A stretch of 64,000 bases of DNA from Streptomyces sp. NBC_01268 (lineage in GTDB: Bacteria > Actinomycetota > Actinomycetes > Streptomycetales > Streptomycetaceae): the NCBI RefSeq assembly GCF_036240795.1, contig NZ_CP108454.1, forward strand, positions 4,712,001 through 4,776,000, read 5' to 3'. The first letter of the stretch is position 1; each line of letters begins with the position of its first letter. The position numbers and the translations under genes were made by a program. This document shows, in pieces, positions 48,810 to 58,027 of this stretch. A model generated the notes under the pieces. It searched no databases, was not told the origin of the DNA, and saw only the letters and a list, made by a program, of their open reading frames with translations.

Positions 48810-50051
48810 CTACATCCGGCTCAGGGACGCCGCCGCGCACAGCACGTCGCGGATCGCCTCCCGGTCGCCGTCCTGCCCCGCCGCGGCCTCCTCCGGCGGG
48901 ACGTGCCCGGCGACCAGCTGGAAGAACTCGACGCCGTCCATCGCCACCTGGGCCACCGCGCGCTCCCGGGAGCCGAGCGCCCCGGGCGAGTCCAGGGCGA
49001 TGAACCAGTGCCCGCCGCCCGCGCCCTCGATCTCCAGGTGGAGGGAGCGGCCGGGCGAGCCGGCCGTGACCATCTCGCGGGCCGGGGCCGCCAGCCCCGT
49101 GCGGCGGCGCCCGGCGAGGGTCGCGGGCAGCATCCGGGCCGCGAGGTCGATCATGCCGTGCATGTGCGCGCCGCTGGGCGGCTCGTACGGGTAGTCCACC
49201 GCCCGCGCGATGTCCCCGGCGTGCACCCAGCACTCGAAGGCCCGCTCCAGCAGCGAGTCCCGCAGCGGCAGCGCGAAGTCCCCGTACGTCACCGTCAGGT
49301 CCGCGACGCCGCGCCCGGCGAAGGACGCGGTGCGGATGAGGGTGTGGCTCTGCTCCCGCCAGGGCTCGCGGACCGAGCGGGTCGGCGGCCGGCCCGAGCT
49401 GTTCCAGTACGCCTCCGTCCGCTCGGTCGGCGTCAGTTCGCCCGCCCCGCCGGCGCCCAGCGGGTCGTCGAGGCCGAGCGACGCGGCCACCAGGCCGTCC
49501 ACCGCGAGGAGATGTCCGATCACCCCGGCCACGGTCGTCTTCCGGTTCACCCGGCGCTCGTCCTCGAACCACTTCAGCCGCACCGGCGCGTGCCACTCCG
49601 CCTCGCCGATGTCGCGCAGCAGCGCGTCCAGCCGGGCGGTCTCGGCGTCGTACGGGGACGCCCAGGCGGGCACCGGGATACGGGCCGGGCGCCGGCCCAG
49701 GCAGTTCTCCAGGACCCGGGAGCGCAGCAGCGGGTCGAGGTCCAGGTCGCGCTCGGCGTGCAGCAGCCCGACCGCGTCCCGCAGCCGCAGCGCCTCGTCG
49801 GCGCAGGGCGCGCACTCGGTGAGGTGGTCCTCGACGGCCTGCGTCTCCTCCGCCGAGCAGGCGGACAGGGCCCAGGCCCCGAGCAGGGACTTGAGCACCC
49901 GGTGCGGGAGCGGTTCCGGGGCCGGGTCCGGAGCAGGGGCGGGATCCGGCCGTGGGGCCGACAGGTCCGCGTGGTCGTCCGCCGCCCACCGGGGGCCCGG
50001 TATCCGCGGGGCGCGTGCGGTCTCCTCGGGATCGCCGTTCGCCCCGGTCAC
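48810..50051 (-). CDS. Zinc anti-sigma domain fused to mycothiol-dependent isomerase-like domain
   Basis: 413 residues from GTG 50051, overlapping the sigma-factor stop (GTGA). Residues about 50-90 contain the zf-HC2 anti-sigma motif HLTECAPC. Residues about 140-400 form a mycothiol-dependent maleylpyruvate isomerase/DinB-like domain. Coupled directly behind the ECF sigma gene, it is the likely membrane-independent anti-sigma, using a thiol-sensing domain in place of a transmembrane helix. Confidence 0.85.
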   Translation of the reverse strand: MTGANGDPEETARAPRIPGPRWAADDHADLSAPRPDPAPAPDPAPEPLPHRVLKSLLGAWALSACSAEETQAVEDHLTECAPCADEALRLRDAVGLLHAERDLDLDPLLRSRVLENCLGRRPARIPVPAWASPYDAETARLDALLRDIGEAEWHAPVRLKWFEDERRVNRKTTVAGVIGHLLAVDGLVAASLGLDDPLGAGGAGELTPTERTEAYWNSSGRPPTRSVREPWREQSHTLIRTASFAGRGVADLTVTYGDFALPLRDSLLERAFECWVHAGDIARAVDYPYEPPSGAHMHGMIDLAARMLPATLAGRRRTGLAAPAREMVTAGSPGRSLHLEIEGAGGGHWFIALDSPGALGSRERAVAQVAMDGVEFFQLVAGHVPPEEAAAGQDGDREAIRDVLCAAASLSRM

Positions 50052-50632
50052 AGCGGCCGCCCGTAGGAGCCGGGCGGCGAGGAGCCCTCGATCGAGCGGG
50101 TGTTGGCGGTGGAGAGCAGCTGGAGGCCGAGCCGCAGCCTGCGCCGTGCCTCGTCCTCGGTGACGCCCAGGTCGGCGGCGGTCTGCCGGTAGTCCCGGCG
50201 CTGGAAGTAGGCCAGCTCCAGGGCCTGCCGCAGCGGTGTCGGCATCGAGGTGACGATGTAGTCCGCGCGGGCCGCGACCGAGGCCCGGCGCACCTTCTGC
50301 TCCAGCTCCTCGGCCGAGCCCTCGCCGCGCTCCGCGTACGCGACCGCCTCGGCCTGGCGCAGCCGGTGGACGGCCTGCCGCTGGGTGAGCCGGGCGACCC
50401 AGGCGCGCATGTTGCCCTGCTTGGGGTCGTAGGCGTCGGGGTTCTCCCAGATGTAGCCGAAGACCTCGCGGGTGATCTGGTCGGCCGCGTCGTCGTCGTC
50501 GAGGACCCGGTGGGCGAGGCTGTGCACGAGGGAGGCGAAGCGGTCGTACAGCTCGCCGAGGGCCGCGGCCTCGCCGCGTGCGAGGCGCTGCTGCATCCTG
50601 CGGTCCCAGCGCGGTGGTGTGTCCTTCGCCAT
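50048..50632 (-). CDS. ECF-type RNA polymerase sigma factor
   Basis: 194 residues from ATG 50632 (GGGAGGG about 7 nt upstream). Sigma-70 region 2 at about 30-95 (LYDRFASLVHSLAHRVLDDD), region 4 at about 125-175 (LRQALELAYFQRRDYRQTAA). It is translationally coupled to the zinc anti-sigma fusion, so the pair forms a regulatory module. Confidence 0.9.
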   Translation of the reverse strand: MAKDTPPRWDRRMQQRLARGEAAALGELYDRFASLVHSLAHRVLDDDDAADQITREVFGYIWENPDAYDPKQGNMRAWVARLTQRQAVHRLRQAEAVAYAERGEGSAEELEQKVRRASVAARADYIVTSMPTPLRQALELAYFQRRDYRQTAADLGVTEDEARRRLRLGLQLLSTANTRSIEGSSPPGSYGRPL

Positions 50633-50847
50633 CCGAAGCCCTCCCGACGGCCCGGCCCTCCTGACCCGGGTTCTTCTCCAAAGTAGTGGCCCGGGACCCG
50701 GCGCACTCCTGTTTGCCGCAAGTGCGCCCTTGACGGATGACCGGATGGTAAGGAACGAGGCAACCTCGCCGCCGGGGGTTTCGCGGCGTCCCGACGGGGC
50801 AGCGGGAGGGCACAGGAAGCACTGCCTCCGTTTGAAAGGCGCCGCTC

Positions 50848-51237
50848 GTGACGATCCGGGTCGACGAGGACGAGCAGAACCCATGGACCGTGCTGCGGAT
50901 CAGCGGCGAACTGGACCTGGTCACCTCCCCGCTGATCCGCAGACGCGTCCACGACGCCGTGGCGGGCGGCCGGCACGACGTGGTCCTCGACCTGTCCGCG
51001 GTCCGCTTCTGCGACTCCAGCGGCGTCGGGGTGCTGGTCGCCGCCCGGCGTCTGATGCGCTCCTGCGGCGGGCGCCTCCGGCTGATCCTGCCCGCGCGCG
51101 GCGCCGAGGACGGCGCCCACGTCAACCGCGTGCTCGCCGCCCTGGGGGTGCGCCGCCTCTTCGAGGTGTACGCGGACCTGCCCGCGGCCCTCGACGAGAC
51201 GGCCACGCCCCTCCGGCCCGTGGCCCAGGCTTCCTAG
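50848..51237 (+). CDS. Anti-sigma factor antagonist (STAS domain)
   Basis: 129 residues from GTG 50848. STAS fold with phosphorylation loop FCDSSGVGVLV (Ser57/58) as in SpoIIAA/RsbV. Divergent from the sigma gene, with which it may not interact, since its natural partner is an RsbW-type kinase. An RsbW-like ATPase is encoded at 58418. Confidence 0.92.
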   Translation: MTIRVDEDEQNPWTVLRISGELDLVTSPLIRRRVHDAVAGGRHDVVLDLSAVRFCDSSGVGVLVAARRLMRSCGGRLRLILPARGAEDGAHVNRVLAALGVRRLFEVYADLPAALDETATPLRPVAQAS

Positions 51238-52880
51238 GGCCGGTCCCGCAGGACCGGCGCCCCGGTCTCCGTGAGCGTCCCGTCGGCCAGCCGCAGCCAC
51301 CGTTCCACCCCGATCTCCCGCAGGAACCGCTCGTCGTGGCTGATCACGACGAAGGCGCCGCGGTAGGCGTTCAGGGCGCTCTCCAGCTGGCCCGTGCTGA
51401 CGAGGTCGAGGTTGTTGGTCGGCTCGTCGAGGAGCAGGAGGTGCGGGGCCGGTTCGGCGTACAGGACGCAGGCCAGGGTGGCGCGCAGGCGTTCGCCGCC
51501 GGACAGGTCGGCCACGGGCAGGTGGGCGCCGGCGCCGCGGAAGAGGAAGCGGGCGAGCAGGTTCATCCGCTCGGCCTCCGGGCGGTGGGGCGCGAAGTCG
51601 GCGAAGTTCTCGGCGACGCTGCGCTCCGGGTCCAGCAGGTCCAGGCGCTGGGAGAGGGAGGCGATCCGCCCGTCGGCCCGCTTGAGCGCGCCGCCGTCGG
51701 GGGCGAGGCCGCCGCCGACCAGGCGCAGCAGGGTGCTCTTGCCCGCTCCGTTCGGGCCGGTGAGCGCGATGCGTTCGGGACCCCGGACGGTGAGGTCGAC
51801 CCCGGGCGGGGCGAAGACGGGCCGGTCGCCGAGCCGGGCCTGGAGCCCCTCGCCGACGAACAGGGTGCGGCCGGCGGGGACGTCGGTGTCGGGCAGGTCG
51901 AGCGTGAGGCGCTGCTCGTCCCGCACGGCGCGCCCCGCCTCGTCGAGGCGGGCCTGGGCGTCGCCGACCCGGGTGGCGTGGGTCTGCCCGGCACGGCCCG
52001 CCGACTCCTGCGCGCCGCGCTTCATGTTCCCGGCGAAGATGCGGGGCAGACCGGCGTTCTTCAGGTTGCGGGCGGCGTTGCTCTGCCGGCGCTCCGCGCG
52101 TTCGCGGGCCTGCTGCATCTCCCGCTTCTCCCGCTTCAGCTCCTGCTCGGCGCTGCGCACGTTCTTCTCCGCGACCTCCCGCTCGGCCCGCACGGCCTCC
52201 TCGTAGGCGGTGAAGTCGCCGCCGTACAGGCGCAGTTCCCCGCGGTCGAGTTCGGCGATCCGCTCCATCCGGTCGAGCAGGGCGCGGTCGTGGCTGACGA
52301 GCAACAGGCAGCCGTGGAAGTCCGTGAGGACGTCGTACAGGCGGTGCCGGGCGGTCAGGTCGAGGTTGTTGGTGGGCTCGTCGAGCAGGAGCACGTCGGG
52401 CCGCTTCAGGAGCTGCCCGGCGAGCCCGAGGGAGACGGCCTGACCGCCGCTGAGCGTGCCGAGGCGCCGGTCGAGGGCGAGGTCGCCGAGGCCGAGGCGG
52501 TCGAGCTGGGCGCGGGTGCGCTCCTCGATGTCCCAGTCGTCGCCGATGGCCGTGAAGTGCTCCTCGGCCACGTCGCCCGACTCGACGGCGTCGATGGCCC
52601 GGATCACCGCGTCGACGCCGAGCACCTCGGCCACGGTGAGGTCACCGGTCAGCGGCAGGCTCTGCGGGAGGTAGCCGAGGGCGCCGTCCACGGTCACCGT
52701 GCCCGCGCGGGGCCGCAGGACGCCGGCGATCAGCTTGAGCAGGGTGCTCTTGCCGGAGCCGTTGGGGGCCACCAGGCCCGTACGGCCGGCGCCCACGGCG
52801 AAGGACAGGTCCGCGAAGACCGGGGTGTCGTCCGGCCAGGAGAAGGAGAGGTGGGAGCCGACGACGGCGGGAGAAGACAT
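51234..52880 (-). CDS. ABC-F family ATPase
   Basis: 548 residues from ATG 52880. Two ABC modules in one chain with no membrane helices: Walker A APNGSGKSTL and GPNGAGKSTL; signatures LSGGQ and LSGGE; Walker B LLLDEPTNNLDL twice. A charged coiled linker (about 225-290) corresponds to the ribosome-contacting interdomain arm. ABC-F proteins act on ribosomes as antibiotic-resistance or translation factors. A 220-nt leader with a mini-ORF precedes it. Confidence 0.92.
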   Translation of the reverse strand: MSSPAVVGSHLSFSWPDDTPVFADLSFAVGAGRTGLVAPNGSGKSTLLKLIAGVLRPRAGTVTVDGALGYLPQSLPLTGDLTVAEVLGVDAVIRAIDAVESGDVAEEHFTAIGDDWDIEERTRAQLDRLGLGDLALDRRLGTLSGGQAVSLGLAGQLLKRPDVLLLDEPTNNLDLTARHRLYDVLTDFHGCLLLVSHDRALLDRMERIAELDRGELRLYGGDFTAYEEAVRAEREVAEKNVRSAEQELKREKREMQQARERAERRQSNAARNLKNAGLPRIFAGNMKRGAQESAGRAGQTHATRVGDAQARLDEAGRAVRDEQRLTLDLPDTDVPAGRTLFVGEGLQARLGDRPVFAPPGVDLTVRGPERIALTGPNGAGKSTLLRLVGGGLAPDGGALKRADGRIASLSQRLDLLDPERSVAENFADFAPHRPEAERMNLLARFLFRGAGAHLPVADLSGGERLRATLACVLYAEPAPHLLLLDEPTNNLDLVSTGQLESALNAYRGAFVVISHDERFLREIGVERWLRLADGTLTETGAPVLRDRP

Positions 52881-53011
52881 GGAGGTGACCTCGTACGTGC
52901 AGGAGGGCAGGACGGATCCACTGCCCTGGCGGAAGCGGAGGAAGGGGACGACTGCGGGACCACGGGGCGGCGCCTCGGCGCGCCCTCCGGTGGCCTGCTC
53001 ACATCCGGGTC

Positions 53012-53041
53012 TCACCCGGAGATGTCGTCGTCACCCGCCAT
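53012..53041 (-). CDS. 9-codon upstream ORF in the ABC-F leader
   Basis: ATG 53041 to TGA 53012 encodes MAGDDDISG, with GAGGAG at 53051-53056 as a strong RBS. It lies 130 nt before the ABC-F start. Short leader peptides with good RBS before ABC-F resistance genes usually act in ribosome-mediated attenuation. The assignment rests on arrangement only. Confidence 0.48.
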   Translation of the reverse strand: MAGDDDISG

Positions 53042-53099
53042 GTCCGCCGCTCTCCTCGTTGCACGATCAACGTCCGCTCCAGGCTAACAGGACCGCTTT

Positions 53100-53130
53100 C
53101 CTCCGGCAGGGATTTACGTCCTGCCGGAGG
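53100..53130 (-). terminator. Hairpin downstream of the acyl-CoA ligase gene
   Basis: CCTCCGGCAGG (53100-53110) and CCTGCCGGAGG (53120-53130), perfect 11-bp arms with a 9-nt loop, between the ligase stop and the ABC-F leader. Confidence 0.8.
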
Positions 53131-53140
53131 GGGCGGCCGC

Positions 53141-54640
53141 TCAGGCGTACCGCTCGCGCAGCTTGTACTTGAGGACCTTGCGGAGGGTCTCGTTCCTGGG
53201 GAGGGCGTCGACCAGCTCCAGTTGTTCGGGCAGCTTGAAGACCGAGAGGCCGGCCGCGCGGAGGAAGGCCGTGACCGTGTCCAGGGTCAGCGGCACCGCG
53301 CCCTCGGGCTGTTCGATCACGGCGCAGACGCGTTCGCCGCGCTCGGCGTCCGGCAGGCCGATGACGGCGGCGTCGCCGACGCCGGGGTGCTCGTGCAGGA
53401 GGTCCTCGATCTCCTTGGCCGAGATGTTCTCGCCCTTGCGGATGATGATGTCCTTGACGCGGCCGGTGAGGACGAGGTGGCCGCTCTCGGTGAGGTGGCC
53501 GACGTCCCCGGTGATGAGGAAGCCGTCCTCGTCGAAGGCGGCGGCGGTCTGGGCCGGGTCCAGGTAGCCGCGGCAGACGGCCTCGCCGCGCAGCCGGACC
53601 TCGCCGTCGGCGGTGACGCGTATCTCCATGCCGGCGGGCGGGCGGCCCTCGGTGGTGGCCAGGTTCTCGGGGGTGTCGCCGGGGTCGCCCATGGTGATCA
53701 TGGGGACCTCCGTCATGCCGTAGCCGTGGGTGAGCTGGCAGCCCATCTCGCGCACGACCGCGTGGTAGACCTCCGGTGGCTTCGGGGCGCCGCCGCCGGC
53801 GAGGAGGCGCAGGGTGGGGATGACCGGGTCGCCCGGCTGCTTGCGCTGCTCGGTGAGGAACATCGAGTAGAAGGCGGTGGACCCGCCCGCGACCGTCACG
53901 CCGTGCTTGCGGTACTCCTCCAGGGCCTCCGGCAGCGCGAACTGTTCGAACATGACCGCCGGGAACCCGTACAGCAGCAGCATCACCGTGTAGTCGGGGC
54001 CCGCGATGTGCGCGTACGGGAAGGCCATCGAGCCCACGTCGGCGTCGCTGAGGTGCAGGGCGTGGGCCAGGCAGGAGCCGCCGGCCAGGAGGGAGCGGTC
54101 GGTGTGCAGGACGCCCTTCGGGTCGGAGGTGGTGCCGGAGGTCCAGTAGATCCAGCGGACGTCGGTGCCCGAGGCGGGCGGCGGCGGGAGCACGGCCGGG
54201 TCGCCGTCGGGCAGGTCGTCGTACGTTTCGAGGATGCCGCGCGCGCCGAGCCGCCGGGCCATCCCGGTGTGGTCGAATCCGCGCCAGACCCCGGGGACGG
54301 CGAAGAACTCGGCGCCGGACTCACGCAGCGCGAAGCCGACCTCCTTGTCCCGGTAGAAGGGGATCACCGGGGTCTGCACGGCGCCGAGGCGGGCCAGTGC
54401 GAACGAGAGCACGGCCGTCTCGATCCGGGTCGGCAGCTGCCAGGCGACGACGGTCCCGGGGCGCACCCCCTCCCCGTACAGTCCGGCCGCGCAGCGCTCG
54501 GCGCGGTCGCGCAGCTCCCCGAAGGTCAGGGTGCGGTCGCCCTGGAGCAGGACGGGCCGGTCGGGGGTCAGTCCGGCGCGGCGTTCGACGAGCTCCCAGA
54601 GCGTGCGGGACTCGCCCAGGGCGTGTGCGGTCTCGTTCAT
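53141..54640 (-). CDS. Acyl-CoA synthetase/AMP-dependent ligase
   Basis: 499 residues from ATG 54640. ANL motifs: YWTSGTTSDPKGVLHT (P-loop), GYGMTEVPM, GRVKDIIIRKGENISAKEIE (A8/hinge) and a C-terminal catalytic Lys in NETLRKVLKYKL. Similar to cyclohexanecarboxylate- and medium/long-chain acyl-CoA ligases. It is divergent from the amidohydrolase/acyl-CoA dehydrogenase operon and shares a palindromic operator region with it. Confidence 0.92.
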   Translation of the reverse strand: MNETAHALGESRTLWELVERRAGLTPDRPVLLQGDRTLTFGELRDRAERCAAGLYGEGVRPGTVVAWQLPTRIETAVLSFALARLGAVQTPVIPFYRDKEVGFALRESGAEFFAVPGVWRGFDHTGMARRLGARGILETYDDLPDGDPAVLPPPPASGTDVRWIYWTSGTTSDPKGVLHTDRSLLAGGSCLAHALHLSDADVGSMAFPYAHIAGPDYTVMLLLYGFPAVMFEQFALPEALEEYRKHGVTVAGGSTAFYSMFLTEQRKQPGDPVIPTLRLLAGGGAPKPPEVYHAVVREMGCQLTHGYGMTEVPMITMGDPGDTPENLATTEGRPPAGMEIRVTADGEVRLRGEAVCRGYLDPAQTAAAFDEDGFLITGDVGHLTESGHLVLTGRVKDIIIRKGENISAKEIEDLLHEHPGVGDAAVIGLPDAERGERVCAVIEQPEGAVPLTLDTVTAFLRAAGLSVFKLPEQLELVDALPRNETLRKVLKYKLRERYA

Positions 54641-54656
54641 CCCGTACTCCTCATGG

Positions 54657-54671
54657 CTGACGTTCCGTCAG
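54657..54671. promoter_or_regulatory. TetR-type operator CTGACGTTCCGTCAG
   Basis: Perfect 15-bp palindrome 17 bp upstream of the acyl-CoA ligase start. One of four related sites (54657, 54742, 60045, 60079). Confidence 0.68.
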
Positions 54672-54741
54672 ATGGTGCGGTGAGCGTAGAGGTCCGGCGC
54701 TTGTCGGTCCAGGGGTGCGGGGCTAGCCTGACTCCATCGGA

Positions 54742-54758
54742 TCTGACGGGTCATCAGA
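54742..54758. promoter_or_regulatory. TetR-type operator TCTGACGGGTCATCAGA
   Basis: 17-bp imperfect palindrome of the same family, 17 bp before the amidohydrolase ATG. Confidence 0.68.
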
Positions 54759-54774
54759 AATGGGAGAGGGCTCC

Positions 54775-55965
54775 ATGACGGAACTGCCCCGCATCATCAG
54801 CGTCGACGACCACGTGATCGAGCCGGCCCACCTCTTCGAGACCTGGCTGCCGGCCAAGTACCGCGACCGCGGGCCCAAGGCCCTCACCGCCGGGATCGGC
54901 GAGCTCGCCTACGTCGGCGGGAAGTACCAGATCACGATGGACCCCGACGGTCCGCCGACCGACTGGTGGATCTACGAGGACCTCAAGTTCCCGTACAAGC
55001 GCAACATCGCCGCCGTCGGCTTCGACCGCGACGACATGACCCTGGAGGGCATCACCCGCGCGGAGATGCGCCGCGGCTGCTGGGACCCCAAGGCGCGCCT
55101 CGCCGACATGGACCTCAACCACGTCGAGGCCTCCCTCTGCTTCCCCACCTTCCCGCGCTTCTGCGGGCAGACCTTCGCCGAGGCGCACGACAAGGAGGTC
55201 GCCCTCGCCTGCGTCCGCGCCTACAACGACTGGATGGTCGAGGAGTGGTGCGGCGACAGCGGCGGCCGGCTGATCCCGCTGTGCATCATCCCGCTCTGGG
55301 ACATCGACCTCGCCGTCGCCGAGATCCGGCGCAACGCGGCCCGCGGGGTCAAGGCCGTCACCTTCTCCGAGATCCCCACCCACCTCGGACTGCCGTCCAT
55401 CCACTCCGGCTACTGGGATCCGTTCTTCGCCGTCTGCCAGGAGACCGGCACCGTCGTGAACATGCACATCGGATCCAGTTCGCAGATGCCGGCCGCCTCC
55501 CCGGACGCCCCGCCCGCCGTCCAGGCGTCCCTCTCCTTCAACAACGCGATGGCGTCGATGATGGACTTCCTCTTCTCCGGCGTCCTGGTGAGGTTCCCCC
55601 GCCTCAAGCTGGCCTACAGCGAGGGCCAGATGGGCTGGATCCCGTACGCCCTGGAGCGCGCCGACGACGTGTGGGAGGAGCACCGCGCCTGGGGCGGGGT
55701 CCGCGACCTGATCCCCGAACCCCCCTCCACGTACTACTACCGGCAGATCTTCTGCTGCTTCTTCCGCGACAAGCACGGCATCGCCTCGCTCGACGTCGTC
55801 GGCCGCGACAACGCCACCTTCGAGACCGACTACCCGCACGTCGACTCCACGTTCCCGCACACCAAGGACGTCGCCCTCGACCACGTCAAGGGCCTCGACG
55901 ACGAGACCGTCTACAAACTCATGCGCGGCAACGCCATCCGCATGCTCGGCCTCGGAATCGTCTGA
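54775..55965 (+). CDS. Amidohydrolase family (metal-dependent hydrolase)
   Basis: 396 residues from ATG 54775 with GGGAGAGG about 7 nt upstream. N-terminal SVDDHVIEP, central NMHIGSSSQMP and C-terminal FETDYPHVDSTFPHT are the amidohydrolase-2 motifs (metal His/Asp). Members decarboxylate or hydrolyse ring-derived acids. It starts an operon: its stop overlaps the next ATG (TGATG), followed by two acyl-CoA dehydrogenases. Confidence 0.9.
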   Translation: MTELPRIISVDDHVIEPAHLFETWLPAKYRDRGPKALTAGIGELAYVGGKYQITMDPDGPPTDWWIYEDLKFPYKRNIAAVGFDRDDMTLEGITRAEMRRGCWDPKARLADMDLNHVEASLCFPTFPRFCGQTFAEAHDKEVALACVRAYNDWMVEEWCGDSGGRLIPLCIIPLWDIDLAVAEIRRNAARGVKAVTFSEIPTHLGLPSIHSGYWDPFFAVCQETGTVVNMHIGSSSQMPAASPDAPPAVQASLSFNNAMASMMDFLFSGVLVRFPRLKLAYSEGQMGWIPYALERADDVWEEHRAWGGVRDLIPEPPSTYYYRQIFCCFFRDKHGIASLDVVGRDNATFETDYPHVDSTFPHTKDVALDHVKGLDDETVYKLMRGNAIRMLGLGIV

Positions 55966-57098
55966 TGGAGCTCGCCTGCACCGACGAGGAGGAGGAGTTC
56001 CGGGCCCGGCTGCGGGAGTGGCTCGCCGCCGAACTGCCCGGCCTGCCGCCCAAGCCCGACCCGCTCGACTGGCCCGCCCGGCGCGCCTACGACTGCGGCT
56101 GGCAGCGGCGCCTCTACGACGCCGGGTACGGGCACGTCCACTGGGACGCCTCCCCGACCCAGCGCCTGATCTTCCTGGAGGAGACCGAACGCGCCGGCGC
56201 CCCCTACGTCGGCGCCAACTTCGTGGGCCTCCTCCACGCCGGGCCCACCATCGCCGCCGAGGGCACGCCCGAACAGCGCGACCGCTGGCTGGAACCCGTC
56301 CTGCGCGGCGACGAGGTCTGGTGCCAGGGCTTCAGCGAACCCGAGGCCGGCTCCGACCTCGCCGCCCTGCGCACCCGGGCGGTCCGCGACGGCGACGCGT
56401 ACGTCGTCACCGGCCAGAAGATCTGGACCTCCCACGCCGAGGCCGCCGACTGGTGCGAACTCCTCGTCCGCACCGACCCGGACGCCCCCAAGCACCGGGG
56501 CATCACCTGGCTCGCCATGCCCATGGACGCCCCCGGGATCACCGTCCGGCCGCTGCGCACCCTCGCCGGCTCCACCGAGTTCGCCGAGATGTTCCTCGAC
56601 GAGGTGCGGGTGCCGGTCGGCAACCGGGTGGGCGAGGAGAACGACGGCTGGCGGGTCACCATGGTCACCCTCTCCTTCGAACGCGGCACCGCCTTCGTCG
56701 GCGAGGTCGTCGCCTGCCGTCGCGTCCTCGGCGAACTCGCCCGCACCGCCCGGAAGAACGGCACCTGGGACGACCCCGTCCTGCGCCGCCGCCTCGGCCG
56801 CCTCGGCGCCGAGTTCCAGGCGCTGTGGCGGCTCACCCAGTGGAACGTCAGCGAGGCCCAGGCGAGCGGCGGCGTCCCCGGCACCGGCGGCTCCGTCTTC
56901 AAGCTGCGCTACTCGCACGCCCGCCAGGAGCTGTACGACACGGCCGCCGCCGTCCTCGGGCCCGAGGCGCTCGACCTGGCCCGCGAGTGGAACCAGGACC
57001 GGCTGTCCTCGCTCTCGTACACCATCGCCGCCGGCACCTCGCAGATCCAGCAGAACATCGTCGCCGAGCGCATCCTCGGCCTCCCGAAGGGCCGGTGA
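55965..57098 (+). CDS. Acyl-CoA dehydrogenase
   Basis: 377 residues; ATG shares a base with the amidohydrolase stop. FAD-binding motifs WCQGFSEPEAGSDLAAL and ITGQKIWTS-like VVTGQKIWTSHA; C-terminal helix YTIAAGTSQIQQNIVAERILGLP. The first of a heterodimer-type pair, as in steroid and ring-acid degradation where two different subunits combine. Confidence 0.92.
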   Translation: MELACTDEEEEFRARLREWLAAELPGLPPKPDPLDWPARRAYDCGWQRRLYDAGYGHVHWDASPTQRLIFLEETERAGAPYVGANFVGLLHAGPTIAAEGTPEQRDRWLEPVLRGDEVWCQGFSEPEAGSDLAALRTRAVRDGDAYVVTGQKIWTSHAEAADWCELLVRTDPDAPKHRGITWLAMPMDAPGITVRPLRTLAGSTEFAEMFLDEVRVPVGNRVGEENDGWRVTMVTLSFERGTAFVGEVVACRRVLGELARTARKNGTWDDPVLRRRLGRLGAEFQALWRLTQWNVSEAQASGGVPGTGGSVFKLRYSHARQELYDTAAAVLGPEALDLAREWNQDRLSSLSYTIAAGTSQIQQNIVAERILGLPKGR

Positions 57099-57106
57099 AG
57101 CCGTCC

Positions 57107-58027
57107 ATGGACTTCCGACTCACCGAGGACCAGCGGGCGCTCAAGCGAGGCGTACGGGAGCTCCTCGACCGCCGCTTCGGCCGGGACGCGCTGCGGGCGG
57201 CGGTCGACGGCGCGGGCCCGGCCGGGGCGGCGCTCGACCGGGAGCTGTGGCGCGAGCTCGGCGCGGCCGGCTTCTTCGCGCTCCGGCTCCCCGAGGCGGC
57301 CGGCGGCGTCGGCCTCGGCCTCCCGGATGCGGTGCTCCTCTTCGAGGAGGCGGGTCGGGCGCTGCTGCCGGGGCCGCTGATCGCGACGCATCTGGCGGCG
57401 GGGGAGGTGCCGGGGGCGGCGGAGGGGGCCGTGGTGGTCACCGCGGTCGATCCGAGCGGGCTCGTCGAATGGCTGGAAGCCGCCGACGTGGTGCTCGGCC
57501 GCGCCGAGGGCGTCGTGCCGGTGCGGAGCGTCGATCCGTTGACGCCCCTGCACCGGGCGCCCGTCAGCGGGGGCACCACGGGGACGGCGGAGACGGCGGA
57601 GACGGCGGAGACGGATCCGGCGTCCCGCGAAGCCTCCCTGCTCACCGCCGCCGAGCAGCTCGGCTCCGCCGCCCGTACCACCGAGCTGGCCGTCGCCCAC
57701 GCCCGCACCCGGGAGCAGTTCGGGCAGCCGATCGGCGGCTTCCAGGCCGTCAAGCACCTGTGCGCGCAGATGCTCGTACGAACGGAGGTCGCCCGTGTCG
57801 CCGTCTACGCCGCCGCCGTGACCGCCGACCCCGTCGAGATCGCCGGGGCCCGGCTGCTGGCCGACGAGGCCGCGACCGCGTGCGCCCGGGACTGCCTCCA
57901 GGTGTACGGCGGCATGGGCTTCACCTGGGAGGCCGACGTGCACCTGCACCTCAAGCGCGCCTGGGTGCGGGCCGAGCGCGGACTCGCGGGGGCGGCGGCG
58001 GAGGAGCTGGTGGCGGCCTCGCTGTAG
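57107..58027 (+). CDS. Acyl-CoA dehydrogenase, short second subunit
   Basis: ATG 57107 gives 306 residues; a GTG at 57095 overlapping the previous stop is possible. N-terminal LTEDQRALKRGVRELLDRRF and C-terminal LQVYGGMGFTWEADVHLHLKRAW are present; the middle is shorter than a full enzyme. A 9-bp repeat (ACGGCGGAG, about 57586-57612) encodes TAETAETAET in a loop. It probably forms a mixed oligomer with the preceding subunit. Confidence 0.85.
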   Translation: MDFRLTEDQRALKRGVRELLDRRFGRDALRAAVDGAGPAGAALDRELWRELGAAGFFALRLPEAAGGVGLGLPDAVLLFEEAGRALLPGPLIATHLAAGEVPGAAEGAVVVTAVDPSGLVEWLEAADVVLGRAEGVVPVRSVDPLTPLHRAPVSGGTTGTAETAETAETDPASREASLLTAAEQLGSAARTTELAVAHARTREQFGQPIGGFQAVKHLCAQMLVRTEVARVAVYAAAVTADPVEIAGARLLADEAATACARDCLQVYGGMGFTWEADVHLHLKRAWVRAERGLAGAAAEELVAASL

